Assembly (NCBI GenBank): GCA_936440205.1
Contig: OW387139.1
Span: 620,001-684,000 of the forward strand
DNA from: Lepidonotus clava
Lineage: Eukaryota; Annelida; Polychaeta; Phyllodocida; Polynoidae
Length of the DNA stretch: 64,000 nucleotides
Reading direction: 5' to 3'
Both the position numbers and the translations under genes were made by a program. Numbering within the stretch: position 1 is the first letter of the stretch; each line of letters begins with the position of its first letter. Under the pieces are notes generated by a model, which had not been told where the DNA came from, did no database searches, and saw only the letters and a program-made list of their open reading frames with translations. Below are positions 21,171-32,996 of the stretch, in pieces.

Positions 21171-21695
21171 CTGACCGCAGGAGGTCAGGGGGAACCTGGT
21201 CAGTGTGACCTCAGGCCAGGACTGGTCATTATATGTCAAAAGTGATGGGTGACATTAAGTGACAGAAAGGGGGTGTTTGTGGGGTTGCATTTGTGAATTA
21301 TTTTTCGTGGTTTCGATTAATTGGATCTCATCAGGAACATATAGTCTATTTGTCGGGCCCCTGATTCCATACAAGGTGGGAAAATAGGGGGATTGCATTA
21401 CCCTTTAATTATTCCCCAGCCCCTTGAGGGGGACTTTGAACATTTTTGGGGATATTTTTCAGAAATGATCTCGGATCCTAAATTCTGATTTGTTAGATGA
21501 TATGGACCAATTTTGTCATTGGGGTCTGTTTGGGCAGTGTGATTAAATCATTATGGAGCACATTAATTAAAAAAACCCGGTGGGGCCCTGAAAATTTTTT
21601 TTGAGGGTGTTTCTTTAAAAATTAATTTGCTCCATATATCCCCATATATGCTTCCCCTGTGAAAACTTGTCTGGTTCTGACTGTAGTCCTAGCTC

Positions 21696-21860
21696 CAGGG
21701 GTCGAAATTAACTTTTCAGGCTGTCAGCCCGGGCATAGTAAAGAGTACTGCAAGTGTGAAAAATCCGGGCTGATTTTAATGTATTTTTCTCAAAAATTGT
21801 CAGCCCTGATTCAAAACTATCAGCCTGGGGCTGACGGGCTGACGTTAATTTCGAACCCTG
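21696..21860. mobile_element. Non-autonomous DNA transposon, 6-bp duplication TAGCTC
   Basis: The ends are caggggtcgaaattaac (left) and cagggttcgaaattaac (right, read inwards), flanked exactly by tagctc at 21690-21695 and 21861-21866. It is 165 bp, has no coding capacity, and lies in what appears to be an intron of the minus-strand host gene. Confidence 0.85.
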
Positions 21861-21886
21861 TAGCTCTGTCAAGGGTTCACTCCTAC

Positions 21887-21924
21887 CTGCATGCGCTACC
21901 TATGACTCTTGACAAATCATTGGT
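21887..21924 (-). CDS. Candidate 38-base host exon
   Basis: It is bounded by a strong acceptor (tcattgctctcctttag) and a strong donor (gcag|gtaggagt). It is open only when entered in phase 0 (TNDLSRVIGSAC plus two bases), which matches the exon at 21062-21170. The link back to the exon ending at 22472 is unresolved; another strong acceptor near 21992 suggests a short exon between them. Confidence 0.3.
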
Positions 21925-22471
21925 CTAAAGGAGAGCAATGAGACAACAGAGTAAGAGTTAAAATCCCACATTGCCCGTGGTCACTGCTACAGGTGAGAGA
22001 CCAGTGAGGCAAGAGGGTGGTTACCCAGATAATTCAGTGAACTATGGATAGTATGACAAACTAGGTCAATTTCTGTTACTCTGCCAAAAAATAAAAGGCC
22101 ACTGTACAACATCTGTTATAGTAAGAAACCCCTATGCTGATACTCTGATTTCTTTTAATTAGCTAATTGTTTTTAAAACTAAAATATCTTTCTACATTTC
22201 CATAAGTTATTATTTGAAACCCCCTTTTCAAAGATAATGTCTGGAAGGATGATGATGATCACATCATTCTTTTAAATCAATGTATCATTTCATAGTTCAA
22301 TGCATGATTCCAGGCAGGAATTTGTAAGATTCAAAGCATTATTTTTCGTTTTGAAAATCTGGCCAGAAATATAGTTGGAAAAATCTGTTTTCCATTGTTC
22401 AGTCACTTCTACTTTAATCGCACATTGATCTCTGGAAATGACCTAACTCATGCAACAATAATGGTACCCAC

Positions 22472-24434
22472 CTTCAAGACATAAGTAGGGAGTGTCGTTC
22501 AAGAGAGTCTTGTGTGAGTGCAGTGCTTGACCAGATCGTAACGTATCCATATCCAGAGGCCAGCACTGCACCTTCTCTAGAGTTGCACCGTCTGCGTAGG
22601 ATGAGGACACAAAGCTTCCTTGCTGTAAACACAACACACTTTGGAAGTTACAGAATGTATCAATACATGAACTGTGCACATTACTATAGCCAAAAGTAAA
22701 ACTAAACTCTGTATTGGAAAGTCATAATTATGTGTTTAATTCTTTAAATTCAAATTTACCATTTACAATCCTGAAATTATTCAAAAGTAATCAAAGCAGT
22801 GTCTTCCGCAAGGAAATCCTATGAAGGCTTCCATCAATTGTTTTTGACTTACTAAATTGCTCATCATTTAGGTCTAGGGATTATATAGATTGCAGATACT
22901 TGAGTTATTTCACGTAGTATTACTTTATATATCCGTTTGGAAATAAGAGATTATTTCCAAAGCATCAGTGGTCAGAACATAATGGTAAGGAGAGAAAAAT
23001 ATTTCAAACCTGCCCATCCTGTACCACTTTTAGTGGTTAGGATGGTTAAAGGCACATATTCTGTTGAAGGAACCTTTTCCACACTTCACATCAGAGGACT
23101 GCTGCACGCCAATCCAATGAAATGGAAGGCATAAATCTTGAAGTAATACATGTATATACAATATACAACAGACAAAATTCAGGAAAATTATTTTCAAATT
23201 GCATCCTGCTTTCTTGAGTTGTTACTTATAGCCTTTTGTTTGCTTTATTGACTTTTCTTTGGCCATATTCAAGGTAAAACATTTTGGACAAACAAAATTT
23301 TATTATTTTTTAAAATGGAATAGAGGCATATTTAAACTTATGATTCAAAACAAGCTGCTACAATCAATACAGCTACTCAAGCATTGAACTGGTGTCAGAA
23401 TATTGCCCATGCATAAAAAATATACAAAATTGAAAATTACATGAAAATCCTATGCATAGTATATCTGAATAACAGGGCTAATATTTAAGAAGCCTATTCA
23501 TTATGCAACAATACAAAGGTGAAACCAAGACCCATCAACCTGTTTGCGGTGACACTGAGGCAGAAGCGGCTTCCAGACAGCAAAACGTCACCCATTTGAA
23601 GAAGGCCTCATCTAAGGTTTAAGAAAGTACTTTAATAATGTTGAACGGGACAGGCAACATATCAAGTAAACCAGTAAATACAATTATGTCCGAAATCAAG
23701 GGTGAACCCTGCACCCGAGGTGCATGATTCTGAGGCAGGGTGCATGATTTTCAAATGTATGCACCCAGAACCTACTTTCAGAACCTCTGCACCGGGCAGG
23801 TGCATAAAATAAAACCTTAATTTTGGACACTGTTTAATAATAATAATAATAATAATATCACAAAAAAGAAAGGTACATAAGAAAAGAGAATTCCCTTTAT
23901 ATAGGGCCTAAAAAGAATTGTTGTGTTCAGGTAACCTGACCTACTCAAAAATTTGTGTATGAAACTTTTCGTTATGTTTTTTTAATAGCCATAAGACTTG
24001 ACCAAACAAGGACACAGGTTGAGGTATGAAAGAAAAATATCGGTTACAAAACCGAAAAAACCCGGGTTATTCGTCTTCTTTTTCTATATATGAAAGGAAT
24101 GCTTGAATGATGAGATATGGGGATATGAATACGAATTATCGAGCGAATTATCGATTGATTTTAAACAAGAAGATGCACATGCCAGCGCGAGTGGAGTGAA
24201 GCCGCCCGCCATTGTCCTCTATTATCGTTCACCTGCACGCGGATGACACTAACCTTTTCTTCGATGCCGATCGAATATATCGACATAATTCTGCACGATA
24301 TATCGACCCAGACCAGCTCCTGATATTAGTAATCCATAGTATATACTCCATTTTGCTGGACGATGCCGATTTAAGGCGCAAAAGGCAGTTACCCGCGGAG
24401 AAAACCTACACGTGTCCTCACCCGGTCGCGCCAT
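22472..24434 (-). CDS. Host gene, first three exons, unknown product
   Basis: On the minus strand, three segments join in one frame. Exon 1 (24434-24422) starts aacATGGCG and ends at donor gtgagg. Exon 2 (23611-23540, 72 bases) follows acceptor ttaaaccttag and ends at donor gttgat. Exon 3 (22618-22472, 147 bases) ends at donor gtgggt. Both introns are phase 1 and both later exons are multiples of three. The protein begins MARPDEAFFKWVTFCCLEAA, then ASVSPQTGSFVSSSYADGAT, LEKVQCWPLDMDTLRSGQ and LHSHKTLLNDTPYLCLE. I do not recognise the family. Exon 3 could instead begin at 22622 in another frame. The upstream region is CpG-rich, as for a promoter. This is a model built by eye; splice consensus and phase agreement are the main support. 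Confidence 0.45.
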
Positions 24435-24780
24435 GTTGGCGTCTGATGCAAGGCGCTGTGGTTTGACAGTGTGACTGCGCGAGTCGCGCTTCGTCCGGAA
24501 GGGAATCCGCATGAAATCTAGTCCGGAAAGAAATGCGATTTTCTGGGTTTATATCGATATCTAGCTTCCCAACACATCAGCATCATCAATAAAAGATCGA
24601 CATGAACCTCTATAGCGACTTAAGTCGACTGAAACGCCTGCGAAAGAGGCGAAATAGGCGAGCAAACTAGTTCAATGGCGTTTCCCGCCTTTTTGTCCAA
24701 GTCATATACCCGGGCGAGATTCGAATGATCGATCATATTTCGAAGACGACTTGATAATACAGCGAGCCCGGGTAAAAAGC
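24180..24780 (-). promoter_or_regulatory. CpG-rich promoter-like region of the minus-strand gene
   Basis: CpG-containing words are dense here (gcgcgagtggag, gcgcgagtcgcgcttcgtccgg, cgggcgagattcgaatgatcg), unlike the AT-rich surroundings. The region encloses the proposed start codon at 24432-24434. No TATA box is evident. Confidence 0.4.
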
Positions 24781-24920
24781 ATGGAAAAGTATAAAGTAGC
24801 TCACAGAATGTATTTGAGAAATTGATAATTGAGTTAAGAGGATATTTAGAACATTTCTTTCAATTATTAACAGTGCCCAAGTCTATTTGGTAATTAACAA
24901 AAAAGCAAAAAAAACCAACT

Positions 24921-24960
24921 AGACATCTGAAGATTTTCAGCTGGTGACCAGCCGATGTCT
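24921..24960. repeat. 40-bp fold-back motif, copy 1
   Basis: The sequence begins agacatctgaagattttcag and ends with gatgtct, so its ends are complementary, with a further ggtgacc palindrome in the loop. Degenerate copies lie at 35424-35461 and 35517-35552. Confidence 0.5.
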
Positions 24961-25094
24961 ACTTCACAGATGGGGTACTGGGGAGGGGCAGGACGGGGTA
25001 CATGACTCAAGCTCGGGGAGTTTGAGGGGGACATACATAAGTAGGAATGGCTTCTTCTACTCACTACAACCACCTGAGGGGGCAGACCAATAGG

Positions 25095-26341
25095 CAGGGT
25101 TCCCACAGACTTGGAAGGATCAAATTCCATTACTTTTCCATGACTTTTCCATGACCAATTCTGATTTTCCAGGTAGACTTTCCAAGGTTTAAACAATTAG
25201 AACCAATATAAAAATTATACAATCAACGGCCTCCCATCACCCCTATAACCATCCTATCCACACCAGAATATGTGACAATTCAATGAGTGCAAGTGCTTTC
25301 CAGGAAAGATCCAAATACCTATGGACGTAAGGCAAGTAATACTTGTTATCTCTTCCAATATCAAGAAAATTGGTGTGCCTTTGCCTGATAAATATCAAAT
25401 GAATTCATGATCAGTGTTGGAATTTCAATCCTCCACCCCCCCCCCCCCCCCCCAATTATACAGGAAAATATTGATTACCGTAAAACCCCATTTATAAGAC
25501 ACGTCTTATAAAGGGAACTAGGGTAGGGTTTGTAACCTGAAAGTAGGAGTACGTCTGAAAATTGGGGTTATCTTAGAAAAAATCTGAATTTTATATAAAC
25601 TGTTATATCATGTTTTATTGAGAATGATGCTTAATATTTAAGACCATAAAGTCTTGAATACAAGACCCTGTGATGTTTTGATATTTTTTCTACAAAGTGA
25701 TGATGGAAAAAAAATGATTAACTGGTAAAAAGAAACATTATTTTCTCCTTTTGAGACTTGAAAAATCTTATAAATGGGGTTTCCTGGGACCAATTGGAGG
25801 GACAAAATTAAGCCAAAAGTTAAGGTGCGTCTTATAATACCACAGATAGCCAGTTTTGTGAGCTTTGACTGCAGGTTAGCCCAAAAACCCTGCTCCTAAG
25901 ATGCACACTGCCCAGCCCCAAATCAACCTACTATCAATCATGCCAGTGGCCAGATCCCATCCTGGAGAAGTATAACTAGAACCCTCTTTAGGCTGAGTTA
26001 GGTACAGATTAAGGGGCGGCATGCCAGGTGCATTACCCCCTATTTTGGTCCAAACATTAATTTTGTTTATGTAAAATGAAGCGCACGGAGGGTGCGGAAA
26101 CTTTTTTAACTATAGCACGCACCCCCCCTTTTTCAAATTCCTGGATCCGCCACTGTTAGCAGATGCTATGTAGTTCACATTCCTATGAAACATTTGAATA
26201 TTTTCATCACTCAAGCTGATTTTCCATGACTCAGGTCAAAATTCCATGACTCTTGGTCAAATTTTCAAATTCCATGACTTTTCCATGACTTTCCATGACC
26301 ACCTTCATTTTTCAGGTTTTCCAGGTTGTGTGGGAACCCTG
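25095..26341. mobile_element. Long non-autonomous DNA transposon, 6-bp duplication AATAGG
   Basis: The ends read cagggttcccaca from both sides and are flanked exactly by aatagg at 25089-25094 and 26342-26347. Subterminal parts repeat ttccatgactttt many times on both sides. The 1247-bp body has absorbed other repeats: a 17-C run near 25434, a 25475-25850 segment with inverted cccatttataag-type blocks, and a ggatccgccactg end near 26150. No transposase frame is visible. Confidence 0.85.
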
Positions 26342-26966
26342 AATAGGACATGTATGGCCAAATAGCGATGCAAAAGTTCCTGACTTGGACCAGCCAGGTG
26401 ACACACCTTGACCAGCGACCACTGTGACCTGTGATTTGTGCAGTCAGGTGTGGCACCAGTGACTACTGCTTGTACCTGTATTAGCACACTATGCAGTTTG
26501 GGGACCGGCTTGAGCCACTTCCAGCCACTATTGGAGCACACTCCCTATTAAACAATCAATTATAGGGTCCCCTTCAATAGACTCAGATGCAAGCACCAAC
26601 CTACCCATTTGATTTCATGGGCCCTTCAAACCACTATAGTGAGCAGATGTAAGGTCCAAGAGTGTTGAGTTTGTGGAATCGTAGAGTGTAGTGACGTGGC
26701 AGCTAAGCTTCACACAACCACAAATGACCTGCTGGGCCTTCTCTGGGCCTCACAGCCCCTCTGTGTTGGCTCTGGACTAATCAGATTGCTTCTAATAAAT
26801 TTTTCACATCTCACACAGAAATTGAGACAAGAGAGAAGTACTCTGTACTCATAAATTCTGAATCAGAAAAAATAACTAATAATACCTTGTCGTTTGCTTA
26901 TAAAAGAGGGATGAGCAAATCCTGTTGAGAGAGGCACTCCTTAATTCTCGCGGATGTGATTCCCTC

Positions 26967-27001
26967 ATTCACTGCGGAACTCCTCCCGTTGCAACAGGTA
27001 T
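26967..27001 (-). CDS. Possible second exon of the 28-kb host gene
   Basis: A minus-strand segment after acceptor gattcaacag continues the 28042-28184 exon in phase (AG plus A, then YLLQREEFRSE and a stop). The acceptor lacks a good pyrimidine tract and no strong donor is seen, so this is weak. Confidence 0.15.
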
Positions 27002-27129
27002 CTGTTGAATCTAACACTCTTTGTCGTCACAGACGTTTCTGTCAAATCTCTACGATTCGTGCCATAAATTGAGAGTTCTTTTAAATGACATATTAAACAA
27101 GACCAAACGACATAATGACCAAAGTTACT

Positions 27130-28000
27130 ATCAAAAGTATTTGATAGTGATAGGTCGGCCCATTTTAATCTTTAGGCCTAAAATAATCAAACAACTTATT
27201 GACAGTGACTTAGGCCTAGATATCTATTGTTTTTTTGATAAGATATTTTGATGGTAGGTCTGAAAAAATGACACTATAGTGACAATTTCACAAATAATTT
27301 AATCTTTCAATCATTAAATCTTATATCTGTGTTTGACACTGACACTGACAGCACCGGAGAACTTATTGACAGTGTGACGCCTATGTTTTAACATTGAATG
27401 GGAATGATTCAGACACTACACCGACTTAAGCCTAGACATATTAGAACTCAGATTTAATATTTTGATGGTAGGTCTGAAAAAATGACACTATAGTGACAAT
27501 TTCTCAAATCTTTTAATCTTTGGATCATAAATAATTGCTTTCGGAGCCTCCATAATACATTGTCATTGACAGTGTCCAGTCATTTTTTCATACCATCTGT
27601 AAAATATTCTTGCAAGCATTTCTAGGCCTAAAAAGATCAAACTATATGACAAATAGGACCCTCACATATATGAGAACATAGATATATACATGAATTTCAT
27701 TTTGATAGGCCTAATAAGGTCTAAATAATTATTTTTCAGATTGCAAGTGTCCGACCAAACGCCCGAGCTGCTTTGACATCCAGCCTGTAGATCTAGGCTG
27801 TATAACCATCTGTAAAATATTCTTGCAAACGTATCCAGGCCTAAAATGACCAAAGTATATGATATATAGGACCCTAAGATATATCAGATCATAGATATTT
27901 ACATCGTTTTCATTTTGGTAGGGTTGATAAGGCCTAAAATAATTATTTTTCAGATTGCCAGTGTCGAATGCCCGAGAGGCTGAGTCCAGCAGCTTGTCTA
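27130..28000. repeat. Degenerate 214-bp tandem repeat, about four copies
   Basis: The segment attttgatggtaggtctgaa recurs at about 27243 and 27458. The segment catctgtaaaatattcttgc recurs at about 27595 and 27809. Words such as aggcctaaaa and aattatttttcagattgc recur at the same spacing, so the period is 214-215 bp. The copies are well diverged. It lies in what would be the first intron of the 28-kb gene. Confidence 0.75.
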
Positions 28001-28041
28001 GGCCTATCATTCGAACTGCTGGAAAAGATATATGTACCTAC

Positions 28042-28184
28042 CTGTATAACCTGAGTCCTGAATGCTTCCGAATACTTAAATCCTCCACAATTATTGGGTT
28101 TAGTCCAATGTCATCCTGGTTTCCTGAGTTCAAAGTATCGATGCAGGCATGTGGGGAGAGAACCCGGCGAAGGGTTGACGCCAT
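28042..28184 (-). CDS. Host gene first coding exon, unknown product
   Basis: On the minus strand ATG at 28184-28182 lies in the context gtcaacATGGCG. The frame runs 47 codons plus two bases to a strong donor (ttatacag|gtaggtac). It encodes MASTLRRVLSPHACIDTL, then NSGNQDDIGLNPIIVEDL and SIRKHSGLRLY. The frame is also open upstream, so the ATG is chosen by its context, which is nearly the same as that of the gene starting at 24434. I recognise no family. The upstream DNA (28188-28690) is CpG-rich and is itself a copy of a dispersed repeat found again at 31335-31830. The donor and the coding-like sequence make this one of the better host-exon calls here. Confidence 0.5.
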
Positions 28185-28187
28185 GTT

Positions 28188-28690
28188 GACGGTCTGACAG
28201 TGCTCCTCGTGTCCGATTGATCCAATATTTTCCCTTCGATACGAACGCATGATTCACGCATGAGTATTCAATGCGTTGTATGCGTTTAAGGGGATCCAGT
28301 CGTCAAAAATATATATATTGAAACCATCATATAGCGCGGTAATCCAGGCGGAGAAGGCGCAGCCCCCGGTAACAACCGACCGGCTGGGACGACTGCTCCC
28401 AGCCGTGTGACACTGACAGAGTGAAGTGGTCGGGCGGAGGCCGAAGGATTACCAAGAAAAATAGTGCGATGTTTTTGCGCAATTTGACGCGTTATTTCGC
28501 AAAATATCTCCTCCTGGACTTTGACATGATCATCTATGTATCCAAATCTACCCCTGTATATTTATTTGACCCGTAAGAACGACCGATTTCATGGTGAAAT
28601 AGGCATGCAAATTTGTTGAATATTTAGAGTTTGACCTAGATCCCTTCCTGCCCGATCGAAAGCGAGGCTGGTGGGCGTTACAGGCATAAC
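28188..28690. repeat. Dispersed repeat forming the upstream region of the 28-kb gene
   Basis: It begins ggtctgacagtg just upstream of the start codon and shares long blocks with 31335-31830: tgattgatccaat, cacgcatgag, tgtatgcgtttaaggggg-type, tatctatgtatccaaatcta and gatttcatggtgaaatagg. Similarity by eye is roughly three-quarters. It is CpG-rich. Confidence 0.75.
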
Positions 28691-29040
28691 GCGGCATTAC
28701 GCGCTGGGACATGATTCCAGGCTTAAAAATGTCTAATTTGCTCCATTCTGGACGATTTTAACGAATTATTTGTATTCTATATATCAAAATCTCTGCGATG
28801 TGAGCTCAAATAAGCCCAAGAATGTGGTTATTTTAGCTCAGAATCGATTTGGGACATCGTCACTTTGCCGCGTTACGGGCATAACGCGAAGCAGCAGCGC
28901 GATGGGACATGGTCACCATTGAAATAGCATTGGGAGGCAGAATTGCCGCGTCATGCCCGTAACGCGGCAGTTTACCCTCCATAGGAATAGCATTGGGACG
29001 TTTGGCGCGTTGGGGCGTTTCAGGCATAACGCGAAATTCT
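28670..29040. promoter_or_regulatory. Cluster of CGCGTTA/TAACGCG dyad motifs
   Basis: The near-palindrome gccgcgttacgggcataacg and variants occur at about 28680, 28868, 28948 and 29005 in both orientations, several followed by gatgggacatg. Similar words (catcacgtaacgcgcggg) recur near 32036. It may be a protein-binding cluster or part of an unrecognised repeat. Confidence 0.4.
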
Positions 29041-29059
29041 GTCACCGATCTAAGAAGTG

Positions 29060-29970
29060 GAGAAGAGAATAGCTCGGCTTCGATTTAAAGCTTTAAAGAC
29101 TTTAAAGTCAGACTTAGACAAGATTTCATCGACAGAGTGATGAAGCCGACCTATAACAATAATGAATGTATCATTGATAGAATGGAATGTGCATTACATA
29201 TTCTCGCCGTATGAAGTGATAAAATCAATTATTTATGAATTAAGGCCTTCAAATAACATGTCGTACAAGGCCGTTGCTATGCAACACAATGGGAATACGT
29301 CATCATCAGTCTCACAGCATTGCCCTGACTCTCCAAGCAGATGCTTGGCGAAGAGGTGCAAATTTTAAGCACAGATATCTTATTAATCACTACCAATATT
29401 TAAGAAAATCAATCATTTTCTGTTTCATTTATGTACTTTCCTAACATTTATCATGTTTTCTTGAATGGACATCAACTGTATTATTTGAATGGCAAGTTCC
29501 CGCCCTAGATTACTATAGCTTAAATAGGGAGCCTTGTCAACAAAATACCCGGATATTGGCTAACAGAAGTCTGTCCCACAGTGAATATGACATTTGCGTC
29601 TGCCTGAATTTCCTGTATGGTGATAGTTTATAAGATGACATGAACAGTCAGAATCCATCATGCAAAATCCATTCCAAGATAGTGAACCCCTCCTGCCATG
29701 GACGAACAGCCTGTAAATTAAGCGAAACCAAGACTGGCCATATCTCTTAAGGAACTCTCTTATATACCCTAGACCATTCTATTTCCAGTTGGATGACAAA
29801 CCGGACAAAGCACACACAGAATGTGGGTTTTCCAGGAAGTTCTCTAGTGTATTTTAACGAGTAATTTTAGAACAGCCACCTGAATGCCGAAATAGGCATG
29901 GAGGATGGTTGGTGAGACTGGTATTTTGAGATGTGGCACCACTAGCTGGTCAGTATTATACCAGTAACCT
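29060..29970. other. No gene recognised
   Basis: Mixed AT-rich sequence with only short open frames; I see no exon with both splice sites and no inverted-repeat element. Confidence 0.4.
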
Positions 29971-29973
29971 ACA

Positions 29974-30186
29974 CAGAGTTCTCTCCAGAAAAAAAATCCG
30001 AGTATCAAAAGCCGCATTTTAATTTTCCTTTGGGGGGCATATTTGGGAAATCTTGGGCATTTTGACTTTATCTCATAAGGTTTCTGTAATTTTAATGGGG
30101 GAATGGCCCCCTCCAAGTCACCCTAATGCGGTAATTAAATTGCTGATGTGGGAATCCCGCATCCCGCACGCCTAGGAATATCCCTG
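29974..30186. mobile_element. Non-autonomous DNA transposon, 6-bp duplication CCTACA
   Basis: The ends are cagagttctctccag (left) and cagggatattcctag (right, read inwards), a diverged inverted repeat. They are flanked exactly by cctaca at 29968-29973 and 30187-30192. It is 213 bp and non-coding. Confidence 0.65.
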
Positions 30187-30238
30187 CCTACACCCACCTC
30201 AGTCCTGACCATTGCAGGTAGCTCCCCTGACCAGTCAT

Positions 30239-30856
30239 TGAACTATTGTTAATGTTTGATTTAAGACTTGTAGGACGCTGCGTAGCTTGTTTAATTGATT
30301 TATCCATGAGTCGTTCATCCGAGTTATTGAGCCAATCAGACTGCGCTCAGAGTTAATTCATCCATCCCCCAATAGTTCAAAAGAAATGGACGATGAGGGA
30401 GCTCTTAAAATGAAAGGGTTTTTATTCAAGTAGACATCTCATCCCGAGTCAAAGCCACAGCGAATAAGTCTCAATCAGTCCACCTTCCCATCTCCTACTC
30501 AGTGATCAACCACATTAGAATACAAGTTGTTCCAGCACATCCTAGACCACCCTAGCGCTTAGCTCTATCACAATCCTTTGTCCGAGGTAGTTGGTATAGG
30601 TAAACTCCAGGATACTACGCAGGAGCTGGTAGGCATAGCTCCGAGCAGCTCAGCTCACGCTGCTGACTTTCTACTAGTTACTAACTCCACTAACTCTTTA
30701 ACTAAACTGACTCGCTCCCTACCTTGCAACACCTTTTATACTGGTTAACAGGTGGCGCTAGGAGCACAAAATGTCTCTTCTCAGAAGTAGTATGGTTAGG
30801 CCTGATCCTAACTATAAAGTATGATTATATATTAAAAGTACTAGGCTATTAGTACA
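30239..30856 (-). mobile_element. Solo LTR fossil with 4-bp duplication TCAT
   Basis: This 618-bp segment begins TG and ends CA and is flanked by tcat at 30235-30238 and 30857-30860. On the minus strand it has a TATA box (tataaaaggt, 30731-30740) and, downstream, AATAAA (30421-30426), as in an LTR. A second copy lies at 33682-34283. No coding region is attached, and the flanking duplication directly at its ends indicates a solo LTR. Confidence 0.8.
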
Positions 30857-31089
30857 TCATTAGGCACTGGATCTCTGGACTGAACAGACTCATTCTTACA
30901 CACACCAGTCAAAATTTTTTCTTTTGCATATTTGTTCCATGTGTTTGCGGTAATAAATAACAATACATTATTACTGCCACGGAACTGGCCGCCCAACCAC
31001 TTGCTTGTTGTCTTATTCATTACTACGTTATTGTTCTCAGTTATGCCATAACAGGACCACACGTTGATATCAATAACACTACAAAAAAA

Positions 31090-31262
31090 TTGATAGTCAA
31101 TTTAGATCTGTCGTTATAAAACTGTAGACCTCTTACCCGTCCCCTACCTCCTTCCCTGCCCCACCTATACCCCTTCAATTAGGCGACCACCTCACTTAAA
31201 GACCACTTTTGACTCAGACCCTCTGGTGGTCGCATTAGAGTTTCTACTGTATATTGAAAGCA
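31090..31262. mobile_element. Possible Tc1/mariner-like MITE remnant
   Basis: The right edge (ggtggtcgcattagagtttctactgta) and an inner cttaaagaccactttt resemble a common invertebrate inverted-repeat element, but the matching left end is poor. Confidence 0.3.
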
Positions 31263-31334
31263 TCAGATAGCGCTGTAATCCAGGTAAACATGTAGACAAG
31301 GAGAGAGCTCATGCCGTAACAGCTGCCTAGCCTG

Positions 31335-31830
31335 CTCCAAGCGGTCTGACAGTGTCAAGCCTCCCCGTGTCTGATTGATCCAATGTTTTGCCTTTGATAT
31401 AAACGCATGGGTCACGCATGAGTTGTCAATGCATTGTATGCGTTTAAGGGGGTCCAGACATCCAAATATATATATTGAAACCACAAGATACCGCAGTAAT
31501 CCAGGTTAAAAAGCAGAAGCCTCCGGTAACATCCAACCACACGGCCCATCTGCACCTGGCGGTCTGACCCAGATTTGTCACCGGGTGGACGCAAAGGAAT
31601 ACCAAGAAAATAGGTCGAAGTTTTAGTGCCATTTGTCGCGTTATTTCGCACTCTTTTCATTTCTGGACCTTGAGATGCTTATCTATGTATCCAAATCTAT
31701 CTGTTGGTACCAATAACTACTGTTAGAACGATTGATTTCATGGTGAAATAGGCCTGCAAATTTGATGAATATTCAGAGGTTGACCCAGATCCTTTCTCCT
31801 CCGATCGAAAACGGGGCTGCTGCGCATTAC
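31335..31830. repeat. Second copy of the CpG-rich dispersed repeat
   Basis: It is collinear with 28188-28690 in the same orientation but lacks a coding exon next to it. An extra partial unit precedes it: the motif attgaaa-ca-agata-cgc-gtaatccagg occurs at 31254 and 31478, about 225 bp apart. Confidence 0.75.
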
Positions 31831-32269
31831 TTGACGCGCCCCATATGACAGGCTTTCCGCGTCGTGTGACGATCGGATTTCTGGTCTTATTTGGTCAGAT
31901 ATCGGTGCAAATGATTAATTGCTGGTGTTATTTGAGCAAAGATATGCTTCAGGCTTAGGTAAGACATTATGGAGTCTTGATATCAAGCAGGAAATGCATA
32001 AATTCTATTGGATTCAAGAGTCTGGCGAAGATCACGCATCACGTAACGCGCGGGATTTAACGCGTCAAACTTATTTTACCGGATATACGCTGTAAATTCT
32101 CACAGATTTTACCGGTAAATCGGCTAACAAGTTATGGATAGCTGGTTCCCGTAATCATAGAAGTATAGAGAAAATTGTATCCAAGGTAAGGAGGCACCAG
32201 CATTCAGAGGAAAATGCTGGATGTTATCTGCGGGTCCGAAAACTCCAATACATTCTAGTTTATTGATTG

Positions 32270-32770
32270 TCATCGTACGCGCTAGTCGAAGGGCTGTCCA
32301 TTAGAGACTTTCGCCGGATACGCTTTGGTATGCTTTAATACTCCTTTGATTTCCTTGGTTTCGCAGGGCGAAAAATAAAGGTGGGAACCCATGGTTAAAG
32401 CAGAGAGCAAGTTGATACCCATTTGGAACAATACGAGTCTTAAGGATTCGGAGGTTTGGATAGCTATGTACACCACATCTGGTGACTTGTGACGGAACTG
32501 TACTGTTGTATGGCCGTACGAAGGCCGGCGGACTTTACCGAGGAAGCTTGCCTTCGGGCGGTGTTGTTGGTGAACCTAGGATTAAGATAGGCTGAGACCA
32601 CACTGGCAATTGTACGGCAATTGATATATCCACTAATAAACTGAACTCTCAACCAAGCGTTGTCCGTGTCATGGATATGAACACCCATCTCGCAGTTAAG
32701 TCTACCACTTGACTAGCAGTAATAAAGGAAGATTAACTAAGACTGTTGATGATAATATAATAGTGATTGT
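32270..32770 (+). mobile_element. LTR-like fossil, second copy of the 19216-19864 family
   Basis: The reverse complement aligns with 19250-19600 over many blocks, including the ctagtcaagtgg and gtgttcatatccatgacac regions. AATAAA on the plus strand near 32634 fits an LTR layout. It has no adjacent internal coding sequence. Edges are approximate. Confidence 0.5.
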
Positions 32771-32996
32771 TTAATGATGAAGAATTGTGAGATAGGTTGG
32801 TGTAGAATATGGATGTAGGTTTTATTCTGAAGTTGACACAAGTTTAGCTGTATCCTGCAGGTATACACATAGAGCACTGTGCCACATATTCAATAACTGT
32901 CCAAATGTATGTTAGTCCTGAAGGTTATTGTCCTTTGAGTTCACATTGTCCTAAATGTTGCTGTTGTTTTGGGAGCATGGAGATAGCAGGGGTCAT

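Noticed and set aside
24249-24512. Single 87-codon minus-strand ORF as a complete gene
   Set aside because: A strong donor follows 13 bases after the ATG and gives an in-phase match to the next exon, so the longer frame is probably intronic read-through.
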